Of a DNA stretch of 64,000 nt, positions 33,261-43,955 are shown piece by piece. This stretch comes from Durusdinium trenchii (taxonomy: Eukaryota > Sar > Dinophyceae > Suessiales > Symbiodiniaceae), in assembly GCA_963970005.1 (NCBI GenBank), contig CAXAMN010028983.1:1-64000 (forward strand), read 5' to 3'. The number at the start of each line of letters is the position of its first letter. Positions within the stretch are counted from its first letter, which is position 1. A program made the position numbers and the translations under genes. Below the pieces are notes generated by a model, which was not told the origin of the DNA, did no database searches, and was given only the letters and a program-made list of their open reading frames with translations.

Positions 33261-34850
33261 ATGTCTTCCTCATGATGTTTGCACATCCGGTCACATCCGT
33301 TCACCATGCCGTTCCTCCTTTGTTGCTGTTTGAATATCTATAGATCTTGCCGTTGGATCACCATATGACTGATGGAGGAACATGTTTTTGCCCTGGGAGT
33401 TCACCAAAACGGGTTGTTGGAGGAAAGATCCGTCCTGGAAGGAACCCCAGGTCACCTGCCAGCCGTTTCCGTAGCCACCTGTGCTGCGCAACAAGCATGG
33501 GTTGCTGCTGGAGGAACATGTCAAAGAGCTTTTGTAAATAAATGACATGCATTCGCTTGGTCACTTGGGGAGGTTCCTGGCAAGCCGCACATCTGTGAAA
33601 CATGAATCTTGCATGATAGGAAGGAAAAACGTGGGAGTATGTTGATCCCGAGTGTAGATCTAATCAGCACAAGTGCGCACTAGAGCGCATATGCACCTGT
33701 GGACGTACACCATTGGTAGCTCTCGTAGATGCCTCGGTTTCGATTTCAAAGACCCAAGACCGAAGAGCTGCTCTGACAGGATGTGATCTTCAAAGCCCAA
33801 TTCTCGCAACAAACAAAAGTCATTGTATTTAAGTAATTTTAAGGAAACCTCTACTTGTAGGAAACAAGTGATTCCTCTAAAACACTTGCACATAGCACAA
33901 CCATCCACAACCCTTGCTGCATCATCATCGTGTGCATCGTTTGCCAAGCTGTCTTTCCTTAAAACATACTGTCAATCAGTTCCTACCATCGTGTTCGTTT
34001 CGGATCGTGTCTTTCCAAAGGTAGGACAATGAAACTTCCAATCGCTTCATCCAGAGGTGAAAGCGCTGACGCAGTCCGTCGCTTTCGATCCGAGGAACTG
34101 CAGGTGGCATCATAGGAGTCTCTCCAACTTCGAACGTTGTCCTACCGGAACCCACCGGATGGAGAACCCGAGGACCTCGGGAGATCCCCATGTCTCCCCC
34201 GCCCTGGAGTTCCAGGGTCGGATCCTAGTGGTTCAAATGAAAGTCTTATGATGTTTCTCTACCCAAACAATGCAGCTCAGCAGACCATACAGTTTCATGC
34301 GCGGATTCTGGATCGATAAGGAAGAAAATTCTGCGATTATTGCATTTCAGAGCTTTGCACAACTAGTTCACAAGCTGATGAACTGCCTGAGAGGAAGCTT
34401 CTTGGATCTTCTTGGTTGGAACTGTACTCACTCCAAAAGAGAGTTTGGTTTCGTTCGGACTTCTATAGTCCAACAGTTTGGCCAACTCCAACCACCACCA
34501 CTCCTGGCATTCAGGCTCTCCGCTGCATTCCACTGTGCTCACCTGAACGTTGGGAGCAGAATTCTCACACCTGAATATTAAGCTGGATGCTTGCGTTCAG
34601 CAACTTGACTTAGCCCTTGCATCCCAATCTTCCGAACGTCTCTATGCTTGTCAAGCACTCCAAAAACCTCGTCTAATGTCCAGTCTTGGAGCCGAGTAGT
34701 ATGGCCATCTCCATGTCTTCCATCTATTTCTTCCTTGTAACATCTTAAAACCCTTCCAACCCTCCATCACCCTCCCATTCATCCATCAAATCCGGTCCCT
34801 CTCCGTCCTTCTCCGGGCGCCTCGGTGCCGTTGCTGCTCACGCAGCTCAC
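33261..34850. other. no supported gene
   Basis: Short frames only. The second half of the TSP1 domain begun at 34936 should be encoded somewhere below 34850 but was not found. A minus-strand frame near 33400-33500 (GGYGNGWQVTWGSFQDGSF) is open but unassignable. Confidence 0.4.
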
Positions 34851-34936
34851 GTTGCGCCAGCGGAGGCCCTGCAGGGAGCTACAGCTCGCGCGGCGGCAGG
34901 AGCTCCAGGGGCCAACCAGCCAGCTATAGCCAATAC
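34851..34936 (-). CDS. TSP1 domain, first exon
   Basis: TTTGCAG|GTAT (34937) to AAC|GTGAGC (34850) gives two bases plus 28 codons: IGYSWLVGPWSSCRRASCSS then LQGLRWRN. This is the first half of a thrombospondin type-1 repeat (W..GPWSSC...C...G.RWR). It stops at the same point of the domain and in the same phase as the exon at 8176-8266, so the two modules share intron position. Located 3' of the subtilase exons, it may be part of the same secreted or membrane protease. Confidence 0.65.
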
Positions 34937-35204
34937 CTGCAAAGAATCGGACAGGGAGGTTTGGAGGGGATTTGCTGAAATTTCGCATGGTTGGTTAGTT
35001 ATGGTTGGCTTATATAGTCGGGTGATGTTGGAAGCACACTGCTGCTCACTCTCTTGTGGGAGTGGGATATCTACCCGGGGATCTGATCAAATCTGAAGAC
35101 TTAGATTACATGTTGATACACGGCATCTTTCGAATGATATGCTCCTGTTCACTGATTTCTGCTATCAAACAACATGCGAACATCCTGACACATGTGAAGC
35201 CTCT

Positions 35205-35248
35205 CCTGACAATGCCTTTGTGGCGGCTGCATCCACATCCAGCCTCAG
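35205..35248 (-). CDS. subtilase exon: C-terminal block
   Basis: After ATCAG at 35249: LRLDVDAAATKAL, the end of S8 domains ('G.L.LD.AA..A'). The donor is uncertain; a linking exon upstream is probably missing. Confidence 0.6.
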
Positions 35249-38200
35249 CTGATCTTTCTCAGAACACTTTTGACACGCTTGGAACCTAATAGCAATGGCC
35301 TCCAACCTACTAGCGATGGCCTCCACCCTAGTAGCGATGGCCTCCGACCTAATAGCGATGGATGTGGAAAACTGTTCAAGCACGTGAAGGATGTGAGGAA
35401 CACGCACGCGGTTTTGTTGGTGGACAAAAAGAAAAGAACATGAATGACACTTGGTTGATGGATCCCGTTTGTGCGTCTGTAGAAAGGAACTCGGTCTTAC
35501 TTTCAGTGTTCATTTCTTTGTTTGCAAACAGAATTTCTTACATATTGAAAAGCTTGCTCGAGCTTGCTTGGGTTCGATGCTGACAACGGTGTTTCACAAC
35601 AACCAGGAAAACCTCCAAATAGCTCACAAAAAGGATACTGAGATACTCGGGATGTCAGTTCGCTGAACGACACTCCTTGGAGACATGAATTGCGCCAAGT
35701 GGCATGCCGTTGCCCACGAAGCCTTCTGTCCAGGACCTTGAGTGTCGTTCACTTCTCCAACAAATCTAAAGATTATGGACCAGAAATCTGGGCCTTGGAC
35801 CAAAGGTGATTGATTTTCAGTGTAGGATTAGCAAAACAAAATCGAACGTTTCAGAATCAACTCGCAGTGCTCTGCGGAGTGCTTCGACATACGCCAATGC
35901 CAACATAACCCCAAAAACACATTGGATGATTCTCTGCCAGCAGACAACTTCTCGGCTGTCTCCAACAGCAGCCAGCGGATATCCTCTGCACACGCAAAGC
36001 TTTGACGACTGGATGATTCAAAGCTGCTTGCAATGTAAGGTGCTGGGCACAATACTTGGTACTTGATCTACGTGATAAGCAACAAACTTCTCAGAACCCT
36101 TGGCGAAAACATGCAGAAACGGACAATGCCACGAACAACAAAGAACCGACGACCAAATCTGGAACTTCAAGGCAGCTGGCAGGGTGGGCCTTTGATCCTT
36201 TGGTGCGAAACCAATAAACTATAAACCATGCACTCTCCAGTGCACTACCTGTTTCACCACCGATACGGACCATTGTAATTGAGGGAATATTGAGGGTGTG
36301 TTCCTTGAGGCCAAGCAGTCAAGCTCAGTGACTCTAGTGCCTGGGCCCGGCTTCTGGACGGCTTCGGTGACTGTCGTTCCAAATCCCCTGGAACGGTCCT
36401 CCACCGATTTCACCGTGCTCGTGGCACTCCGAAGCCAGCTATACAGCAGCGCCGCAGCGCCCGCCACCTAAAGCGCCCGCCCGAGAGAGTCACCATCGAA
36501 CAGCCTTGGGATGGTGAGGATGTGATCTCGGAGTGGTTCAAAACAGTCGTTTCCTATTGAGCTTTCAAAGAGTTCAAAACACTTTCAGGACTGATCCGCT
36601 CCAACGGGGGGGGGGACGATTCCGGTCCAACGGCCAACGTCGTTTCCGGTCCGACCGTCGCTCCGAAGGGCCATGGACGTTCCGAAGGAGGTGCCCGTGA
36701 GAGAGGCATACTCCGTGTTGCCCAGGTAGCTACCTTAGGAGGGAGGGTCGAGGCGGTTGGTGTTTCTGTTGTTGGGATCTGTGTCAGATCATCCAAGACA
36801 TGTGGTTGAAGACCTATTGAACACCTAAAAAGACCATGGGAGATAATTCAAAAAATGAAATACCTCTGAAGTTATCAGATTTCTAGTGTTTTGGGGCGTA
36901 CATTCCAAGCAATGTAGAGATATCATGGAATCTTGACCCAAGCCCATGTTATAACCCAATTGCCTGGCAGAAGCTTTTTTTCTACCGAGGAGCAAAGTTT
37001 GAGAGCTCGAGCAGTCAACAGGTCCACTAGTGGATTGGCAATACGTTGGACTCGCAAGGGCTAACTACGACAAGGGGAAGCGGTGGGGGTCTCACATCGG
37101 AAGGCAACAGCCTTAAAGCCGTTCAGAACCATCTGCTCCCAAAACTGCGTGGGCCCAAGCCTCCAAAATGCTGCTCGGGGGTTGACTGCTGACATGTTTA
37201 TTTTTGTTTTAAATGTACTATCCGATTACGCTATATGTTGCTAATGTCTTGTTTCGTTAGATGTAAACAGGCTCCGACGACTGCGAAAAAAGCGGATCTG
37301 GGAATGCTCATGGCTCATGATCTCAAACAAAATTGCCTTTGTTGCTGCGGATCGACGAGCGAAATGTGGATCTTCATCCATATGATCGCCGAGTTGCTGA
37401 GGATGTTCTGCCCTGGGGCGATCAGCTCCACGCTCGCCACGCCGTAGTTGGAGAAGAAGGTGAACTGCTCCTGGATTGACTAGGCCAAAGGAGAAATCAC
37501 TATAGACTAAACAAAGGCGCCTGTTGGTAGATTGGTTGCTTGTTGATACTTGCTCTGCTCATAGATAGTAATTGTGGCCGACCCCTGGTAGGCGGTGACC
37601 ATCCGCTGCCTATGAAGCGCCACCCCACCCACTGACCCCGCTTCGCGATGCTTCGCGTGGTCCGACCTGGTCATCAGAGGCGGCCACGCACAGCACCTTC
37701 GTGCGACTCGGTTTGGCGGAAGTAGAGACACACACTCCCTGGGATCTTCATGGTTACGCGGAGTTCATCACCTATATAGAATTTGGATAAAAATGGTCTG
37801 ATATTAACTTTGGGGTGAGGCCACCCACGTAGCCATGATGATTCCGGGGAGTGTATAAAGCTATACTTCTCAGTGAAGCTGGACCAGGATGGCAGCAGAA
37901 CTGGCTCGCTGCTCTGCCCTGCTCTGCTCTTCAGGGTTCACCAATCATGTGCTGGTCAGCTTCCGAATGTGGGTTGCTTTTCAGAACACTCCTCTGAATC
38001 ATTGGTTGGTGTCCACAATGTTGTTAAATTAAACACCCACACAGCACAGACAGAATGATTTCAATGTGTCCAACTGACTCTTGAAGCTGATGCTTGGACC
38101 AGGCACATGTGGATATACGCAGGGGTAGAAAGGTGAGGCGTCCGCGTTGGCATTGTCGTTCCCCGCAGCGGAAACCTCGTGGCTGCAAACCGGTGATCCC

Positions 38201-41200
38201 CGAATGCCCCTATCGTAGTCTGGGTCTCAACCTATAGATGCTCCAGGCTCGGGTCGTGCGACAAGACAAGAGATCGCCGAACATCTATTCTATACTGTAC
38301 TGAGTACGGCAGTAACGGACAGTGAAATGGGTCCAGTGATTGCATCCATAATCAGTTGTTGTGCAGCTTCCACAATCAACGTCTCAAAGCTGTCCAAAGA
38401 AAGAAGAGCACAGCATTGGCATCCATCCCAATACCCCTTCCAAGGGCAACAATATCAACAATTGAACAGCAGAATACCTTGAAATACGAATGTGAGAGGA
38501 CTTACTCTCCAAAAAACCCGTGAGGCCCAAAGAACCAAGAGGTGAAAAGAGATCACCAAAGAAACACCGCTTCAGACTTAGCCTTTTAATGGCCAACACC
38601 GGTGATCCAAGGTGCAAAGAGATGACCGGCCTCCATTGCCACCTGGCGGTGTGTTTCACACCCAGTCGAAGCCGAGAAACATGTGCCCACAGTCATGCCG
38701 GTCAATACATGGGGGTTCCCCCTTTGAAGTCACGTCTTCAAAGCACCACATGCCCATCCTCAGCGCACAACAGGAAGGCATCGCCCGCCACCGGCGTCCG
38801 GAGATCGGAGGGCCTGGATGGCCGTTTGCAGCGCCGAGGACTCGCTGTGGCCGCCCCAGGAATTGCTGGAGATTTCCGCCTTGGGACCGTCGTGCGTCTG
38901 GTGGACCGTGTGACGGTGGTTGGTTGGACTTTTCGAAGGGAAGATGATGGAAGGCGAAACAAAGGGCAGCTGGGGGAGGAACTATCACTCTTTCTTGTCC
39001 AAGTGGGTGGAGATATATTATTCTTGTGGAAGATTGACGGCCTAAGCTTGAAGCGGAAAGCATTTGCAGGCGCGTGGAATGTGCCGGAGTCAAACACACA
39101 TTCCCATAGTCTGCCAGCAACTGCGAAAGAATGGACCTTTTCAATTCGTTGGTAACAAACTTCATCTTCATAAAGAGGAATCTTGACCTGCTCCCACTCT
39201 TAAAGCGTAGCTTTTGGCAAGGTCAACCAAAACACACCCCCTTTGATTCAATTAACTAAGCAAACACAGAAGCTAAACAGGTTAAGAAAAAACAGGGCTG
39301 CAGCCTGAGGCTACATGTAAGTCTCTGGAAAGAATCACCTTCATCTCTTCCAAGTGACACCCATAGCCATCGCATAGTTGAGCGCCTGCAGAGAAATCCA
39401 CCCGGCCCATCGAAGACCGGTGGCGACGGGATCCAACGACGGGCTCCACAGCCTACGTCCCAGCCGTTTCATGTCCTGAGATCGGATGATATCTGGTTTC
39501 GAAGGATAAAGGACTGAAAGGCTTCAATTTCTAAGACAAGCAACATAAAAAGAAACAGCACATCCCTGACATCTGTGGGTGGCCGCCTCGATCGCATCGC
39601 TCTTGTAGCCGCCATTCTTGGTCAGCGCCTGACAGGGACGTCCCGAGAGACGTCCGGCGTGCCGAGCCGAGGGGGACACGGTCGAAAACCCAGGTAGTTC
39701 CACTGATTTCAGAATAAAGACATATGGAAACACATGGAAACCAATGAGAACTATGTTGGAACTTCTTCATTGTGAAGGATGTGCCATATACTAATACTTG
39801 ACCCTAGCCTGTTGAGCTGCATGAAGCTGAGAGCTGGAAATGGCAAAAGAAAAATATATTCAAACATTAAAGCACAAACAGTAGCAAGATATAGGACAAC
39901 AATACGAGAATAAGATAGGCAATTTGTTCCGAATTGTTCTTTTTCAAGGTTTCGGCAAGAATTGCAATTCTCGGAACAGTTGGCTGCTTTTTGTGGGACA
40001 CTGGGTAGACCCGGCTGGGGTGCGCTTTGGGAGGGTTGTTACCGGCCTAGACCCCCTACCCCCAGGTCGCGCACCCAGACACCCTGATTCCCTGTCCATT
40101 GCCAGGACCCAGCTTCTGAGCTGAACCAAATTCTGGTTCCTTTTTGTTGTTCCAATTGTTTGCCTATTTTTGTTCCATGTGTTTCATAATTTGTTTGGAT
40201 CGTACCCAGTGAAAGCTTAGCTTCCTCAACACATATATATATATATATAACCCTAGCAACACCTGGCAGAGTTGTGAGAAGGCAAGCGGTTGAGCCCTGA
40301 GGCTTTTGAGGTCTCCTTCCAATGAGCGTCGGCCGGCTCCCTGGCGTCTGATCCCCACCTTGACGTTCGTAGCATCCGGACGCTATGTTCGTAGCGATGC
40401 CCTTGTTAAGTGGGAAAAGCGTCCGATCGCTCCTAGCGATGCCCGGAGCCCCGAACGTAGCTTCTTGTTCCTAGTAGTACGGCCAGGAGCCCCGAACGTA
40501 CAGTAGCGTCCTTGCTACGTTCGTAGCGATGCCCCACCTTGACAATCATCAACTTCACCTTCTGGTTCCGACCAGCGGCACCTCCCGAGTAGCGACATGT
40601 GGCGACCCATCAGCCAGCGGCCAAATATATTCTGCTGCACATCACCAAAGCAAGTATATATGTGTGTATTTTGTGTAGATTCGCGTGAGTCCGAGTAGAT
40701 TGGAAAAAGTCAAACTGGCTGCCAGATTCTCTCAGAACATGGTCAAACTCGTCGACCCAAACACCCTCCGCCCATTGCGTCGCCTGCGACGCCCAAGTTG
40801 TTGAGTTGCGCAGCGATGATACCGGCATTGTGAGTGCCATGGCCTCCATCGTCTTCTGGGCTACCATTGTTATCCTCGGAAATTGTCTAGCAGTCTAGCA
40901 ACAAGTCTGATGAGGAGGAGCAGCTAAAGACATGCGGCCCTGGTGAAAGGTGAAAGCCCTGGTCGAACTGGTCATACAGTTATTTTTGTCAACATATGTC
41001 AACATGAAGATCAAATCACCCAACATGGAGATAATCTTCGAATGTCCCCAATCCCTATCAAACTTCCAAACGCACTTCGAAGTGGCAAAAACATTTATTG
41101 AATCAAGCCCTGCAAACTTCTGCATCTGAGGTGCTACAAAGTTGAAACCATTCACATCATCGATAAAACCTTGGCACAGCTGAATCAGCAGCAAACATCG

Positions 41201-43330
41201 TAGTCTGGGGTCAACAAATTGGATTAAACTAAAAATATACACAGGATAAGTATTGAGAGGGAGCTGCATGGTCGCACATGCATCCCTGGGCATCCCTGGT
41301 GCTTTGGGACATGCTGATTTAAACATATCTAAACGTATATGATCGTATATGCAAATAACATGCACTTAACTTTACTGTGCACTTTATAACACTTCTTGCA
41401 TCTGTCTCTGACCCATCAAATGCCTTATTGCGATGCAATTTCCATGTTCCACACGTTCCATCACTAGGATCCACTAAGTCACTACAGGCCCTTCGTTCTG
41501 AAACTTTGGATTCGGACTCCTTTGGTTTTTCTCCTGGTCACTGTGGTGGGGGGCAGTGAGTGATCCAAGTCACCGTTGCCGTCATCATCGATGCCATTTC
41601 CAGCAATCTCTCCAGGATTCACCCACACTCGCCCTGGCCGCGAGTGTATGCGCGAGAGGTCTGCCCGCGGTCTGTGATCATGAGTGGGTCTCTGCGGCCT
41701 CCACTGGCCGGCTGTAGGTTTTGAAATGGCGAACCCAGGCGACATTCTCAATGCAAAAAAGGAAGATATGGCATTGGGCATTAGAGTGTGTTTACAGTAC
41801 TTATACCGTTTGCTGTGTGTGGCCTGTTTGAAAGAGAGGGAGGAGAAATCCATTCCAGGCCCATCACCCAAGAAACCCATGCACCGTTGCCGCCCGTTGC
41901 TCGTTGCCTTGCAGGTCTTCATGATTGAAGTTCAAGCCCGTGTCGATCAATGCGACCACCACCTGGACCAGGGATCTGGGCCCGTGTCGATCGCGTTTTT
42001 GAGGCGATCAAACTAGAGAGGACCTACATCATATTTGTGCGGTTTCCATGCAAATACGGGTGAGTTGGGGATTAAGGTTTATTGTCATGGTTACTTGCAT
42101 GCTTGAGAGTTTTGTCTCCTTGCTTTCTGGCCTACAGGATCACACAGCGTGCTGGACACTGCTGTCCGTGTCTTGAGGTGTTGCCGCTATTTCGATTTTA
42201 TGGTGCATTTGGGAACATCCCCACAGGGACTTGAGGCGTTTGAGACCTTTGCCTTGGGTGAATCCTTCTTTGGACAGGTCTTGGGTTGACAGGGATCAGT
42301 GCTTGCAGCAAGCTTGTTCTGAGGGCCCAACAAAAGCACATCGTTCTCAAGCTAGCAACAAGGAGGGATTGCTCTGGTGCCCGCTCCACACGAAATGACC
42401 CTTATCAACTTCACACTCTTGTTCACACATCCCACTGAAGTGTGATGACATACCTCGTTCAAAACCACCACACCTTCGAAGGGTGGCAAGTCAGCCAGCT
42501 CCCTAGGGCATTTTTAAAGGAATCCTGCCATCAATATTGCACCCCTATACATCCCTCCTCATCTCTCATTCTCTCACGAAACCATCTTCAAAACCCACAC
42601 CGAACGTCCAATGTTCCCACCAAGCAACCCCTCCAGTCACCAAAAGGCCCCTGGCACCTCACTGGGCTCCACATCCAAATCCTCCAAGACTTGCCAAGCA
42701 CCGAAAAAGCCCACACGAATGGCACCCCACTGCCTCGGGCAAAACGAACACGGTGCCGAGCTGGGAGCAGCTCCGAAACAGCTTGATGCTTTGGATGTCA
42801 CGCCCCATTGGGGATGTCATATACCGCCTTGTTGTTGCTGTTGTTGTCGTGGTTGTGGTGGTGGTTGTGGTTGTTTTTGTGATGTGTTGACACCTTTCAA
42901 GCTTGAAGGCAACGACTCGATCGGATCGTGCACATCGACGAGTGGCGTGGCCCACAAAGGATCCACGACGGCTAAGGCTTGCAACGGAGAATAGATCTGT
43001 TCCTTGGAAAAAGCAACAGGTCTGCAACCATGGAACAGAAGCAACAGGTCTGCTGCTCCGTTGGATTAAACATGTTGCAAGTCAATTTGGGTGATGGTCG
43101 TGACAGTGGACAGAATTGAAGCACAGCTAGCTGGTGAACATCGGAAGTGTGTTGACCAAGACCATGGCAACATGTTTCGGAAGGGCATGTGTGCCCAAAG
43201 CTTTCCTGCAGCAGGGCTTCATCTAGCTCAACAAAATCCAACTCATCCTTGAACTTCTCTTTGATCAGCTCCACGGTCTTTGCAGCATCCTTCCCCCGCG
43301 ATCCGCGTGGGAGAGCGGGGCAGCTGGGGG
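35205..43330 (-). CDS. subtilisin-like serine protease (S8), multi-exon
   Basis: A secretory-type subtilase assembled from exons listed separately: I9-like propeptide (about 43.2-43.3 kb), Asp block VVVALIDTGLNFNHEDLQ, calcium-loop block NPGEIAGNGIDDDGN, FIDDVNGFNF, His block GGHGTHNAGIIAAQLNN, substrate-groove block ISSNSWGGHSESSAL, oxyanion block VSAAGNDN, VLCVAASDDQ, FFSNYGVASVELIAPG, Ser block LTGTSFGTSM, VAGAAALLYSW, DIRWLLLETAEKL and LRLDVDAAATKAL. All catalytic residues are present. Exon phases fit at most joints, with GC donors as common as GT. Weak points are the joints around 39.6 and 38.8 kb and the missing signal peptide. Substrate unknown. The TSP1, CCACG and Ser/Thr exons further 3' may extend it into a modular surface protease; that is inference. 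Confidence 0.85.
35286..35361. repeat. TAGCGATGGCCTCC minisatellite
   Basis: About four units of 20-21 bp. On the minus strand they read as repeated EAIAxRx heptads. A two-unit copy lies at 10371-10430. Confidence 0.8.
35938..35983 (-). CDS. subtilase exon: DIRWLLLETAEKL
   Basis: CAGAG|GATATC to GCTG|GCAGAG (GC donor): 15 codons plus one base. Phase 0 entry matches the end of exon 36414-36467. Corresponds to the helix after the catalytic Ser in S8 enzymes. Confidence 0.7.
36414..36467 (-). CDS. subtilase exon: VAGAAALLYSW
   Basis: TTTAG|GTGG to ACG|GTGAAA: 18 codons, VAGAAALLYSWLRSATST. Follows directly on GTSFGTSM in phase 0. Confidence 0.85.
36672..36733 (-). CDS. subtilase exon with catalytic Ser
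   Basis: CTAAG|GTAGC to ATG|GCCCTT (GC donor): two bases plus 20 codons, SYLGNTEYASLTGTSFGTSM. The catalytic Ser is in GTS-x-x-x-S-M; the order GTSFGTSM matches GTSFATPM of other S8 enzymes. Confidence 0.85.
37398..37470 (-). CDS. subtilase exon: FSNYG / APG block
   Basis: TCCAG|GAGC to CTCA|GCAACT (GC donor): 24 codons plus one base, containing FFSNYGVASVELIAPGQNIL. The leftover A joins GT of the next exon to give Ser. Confidence 0.85.
37667..37696 (-). CDS. subtilase micro-exon: VLCVAASDDQ
   Basis: A 30-nt exon, GAAG|GTGCTG to CAG|GTCGGA, ten codons in phase 0-0. The VAASDDQ strand is standard in S8 domains. Confidence 0.8.
38119..38175 (-). CDS. subtilase exon: oxyanion Asn
   Basis: ACGAG|GTTTCC to TGC|GTATAT: 19 codons, VSAAGNDNANADASPFYPC. 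The Asn of AAGN stabilises the oxyanion. Confidence 0.8.
38792..38879 (-). CDS. subtilase exon: SNSWGG block
   Basis: CCAAG|GCGG to GCCG|GTGGCG: AEISSNSWGGHSESSALQTA plus nine residues and one base. Beyond the donor the DNA stays open in a shifted frame reading GDAFLLCAEDG, close to the expected 'FVCAAGNDG'. A short exon or a small indel may therefore lie here. Confidence 0.8.
39580..39692 (-). CDS. subtilase exon: NGGYKSDAIEA block
   Basis: Encodes VSPSARHAG...ALTKNGGYKSDAIEAATH, the segment between the His block and SNSWGG. Splice sites are not clear and the joint phases could not be confirmed. Confidence 0.6.
40231..40249. repeat. TA microsatellite
   Basis: Perfect TA run inside a subtilase intron. 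Confidence 0.85.
40372..40535 (+). repeat. CGTAGC-rich dispersed element, copy 2
   Basis: Many TTCGTAGCGATGCC and GGAGCCCCGAACGTA words in both orientations. It aligns in reverse with 9104-9200. It sits in a subtilase intron. Confidence 0.6.
40784..40874 (-). CDS. subtilase exon with catalytic His
   Basis: CGAG|GATAAC to GCAG|GCGACG (GC donor): 30 codons plus one base, containing DDGGHGTHNAGIIAAQLNNL. HGTH is the catalytic His motif. Confidence 0.88.
41138..41169 (-). CDS. subtilase micro-exon: FIDDVNGFNF
   Basis: A 32-nt exon, CCAAG|GTTTTA to TTT|GTAGCA: two bases plus ten codons. It completes NG from the previous exon and joins DNNGSPEDDG in phase 0. Confidence 0.85.
41574..41633 (-). CDS. 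subtilase exon: NPGEIAGNGIDDDGN
   Basis: GGCCAG|GGCG to AACG|GTGACT: 60 nt, RVWVNPGEIAGNGIDDDGN, the calcium-loop insert typical of many S8 enzymes. Confidence 0.88.
41908..41962 (-). CDS. subtilase exon with catalytic Asp
   Basis: GTCCAG|GTGG to CAAG|GCAACG (GC donor): 18 codons plus one base, VVVALIDTGLNFNHEDLQ. The Asp of IDTG is catalytic. Confidence 0.88.
42211..42306 (-). CDS. possible Cys/Lys-rich exon
   Basis: After GCAAG the minus strand is open as DPCQPKTCPKKDSPKAK then SPCGDVPKC. It lies between the propeptide and the catalytic exons but resembles no S8 block, and its boundaries are unproven. Confidence 0.25.
42829..42880. repeat. TTG/GTG microsatellite
   Basis: Imperfect GTTGTTGTTGTGGTTGTGGTGG run; the minus strand reads as polythreonine. 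Confidence 0.8.
42897..42978 (-). CDS. subtilase exon: end of propeptide
   Basis: Ends at a clear donor, GAAAG|GTGTCA. Encodes VVDPLWATPLVDVHDPIESL then PSSLK, plausible as the junction between propeptide and catalytic domain. The acceptor could be GCAAG or TTAG. Confidence 0.45.
43205..43323 (-). CDS. subtilase exon: I9-like propeptide
   Basis: Encodes GKDAAKTVELIKEKFKDELD then FVELDEALLQ. This matches the helix and final strand of S8 propeptides (I9 family), which act as intramolecular chaperone and inhibitor. Acceptor probably CCCAG or TGCAG upstream; the signal peptide should lie further 5' (above 43.3 kb) but was not identified. Confidence 0.6.
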
Positions 43331-43825
43331 TGAAGGGGTGGAGGGGTGAAACACCTGCAGTAGTCATAGGTGGGAAGCACCAGCATGACCAGAATGACAG
43401 CTCCCAGATGGGCCACAGCTTGCCAGTCTTAGGATTTATCAGGTGCTTCGAGCTTGTAATCTCCGGGCTTTTTTGGTGCACAAACGCCATCCACCTGCTC
43501 TGGCTCAGCCAACCGTTGAAACATGTTGAAACGGTCACGGGTCCTTGTCGCAGCTTATCTCTGCGATGTCAATGCCGACCTTTGTCCTTGGGCATCTTTG
43601 TGGGAATGAGGGTGTCAACACCTCCCAATGGATGCATGATGTGTCAGTGATCACTACATAGAGGCTGCGCTAGAAACCAAGGATCTGTTTATTGCCTTCC
43701 GCTGCACCTGGACACCAAGAATTGACGGTTCTGGCAGAAGAAGGACATCTTCCGAAAATAAAAACCCATCAGAAACAAGACTCTGAATCGTGAAGCAGGA
43801 TCCAGCAACACATCTAGAACACATC

Positions 43826-43847
43826 ATATATATATATATATATATAC
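43826..43847. repeat. TA microsatellite
   Basis: TA run just before the palindrome at 43860. Confidence 0.85.
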
Positions 43848-43859
43848 ACCATTATATAC

Positions 43860-43955
43860 TCCCTAGGGCTCCAACCATATATCCTCAGAAGGTGGTTAGA
43901 CCCCAAAAACGCACCCCAACCACCTTCTCAGGAGGTGGGCCAGGAGCCCTAGGGA
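43860..43955. repeat. 96-bp imperfect palindrome
   Basis: TCCCTAGGGCTCC at the left pairs with GGAGCCCTAGGGA at the right. Inside, CCTCAGAAGGTGGTT pairs with AACCACCTTCTCAGG with one mismatch around a loop of about 20 nt. It could be a foldback element or a hairpin. Confidence 0.85.

Noticed and set aside
35165-35427. Heptad-repeat protein EAIAxRx as a separate gene
   Set aside because: The unit is a dispersed minisatellite also present at 10.4 kb, and the frame has no supported start; kept only as a repeat observation.
42659-43044. Polythreonine/polyglutamine frames on the minus strand
   Set aside because: They are produced by the TTG/GTG microsatellite at 42829-42880.
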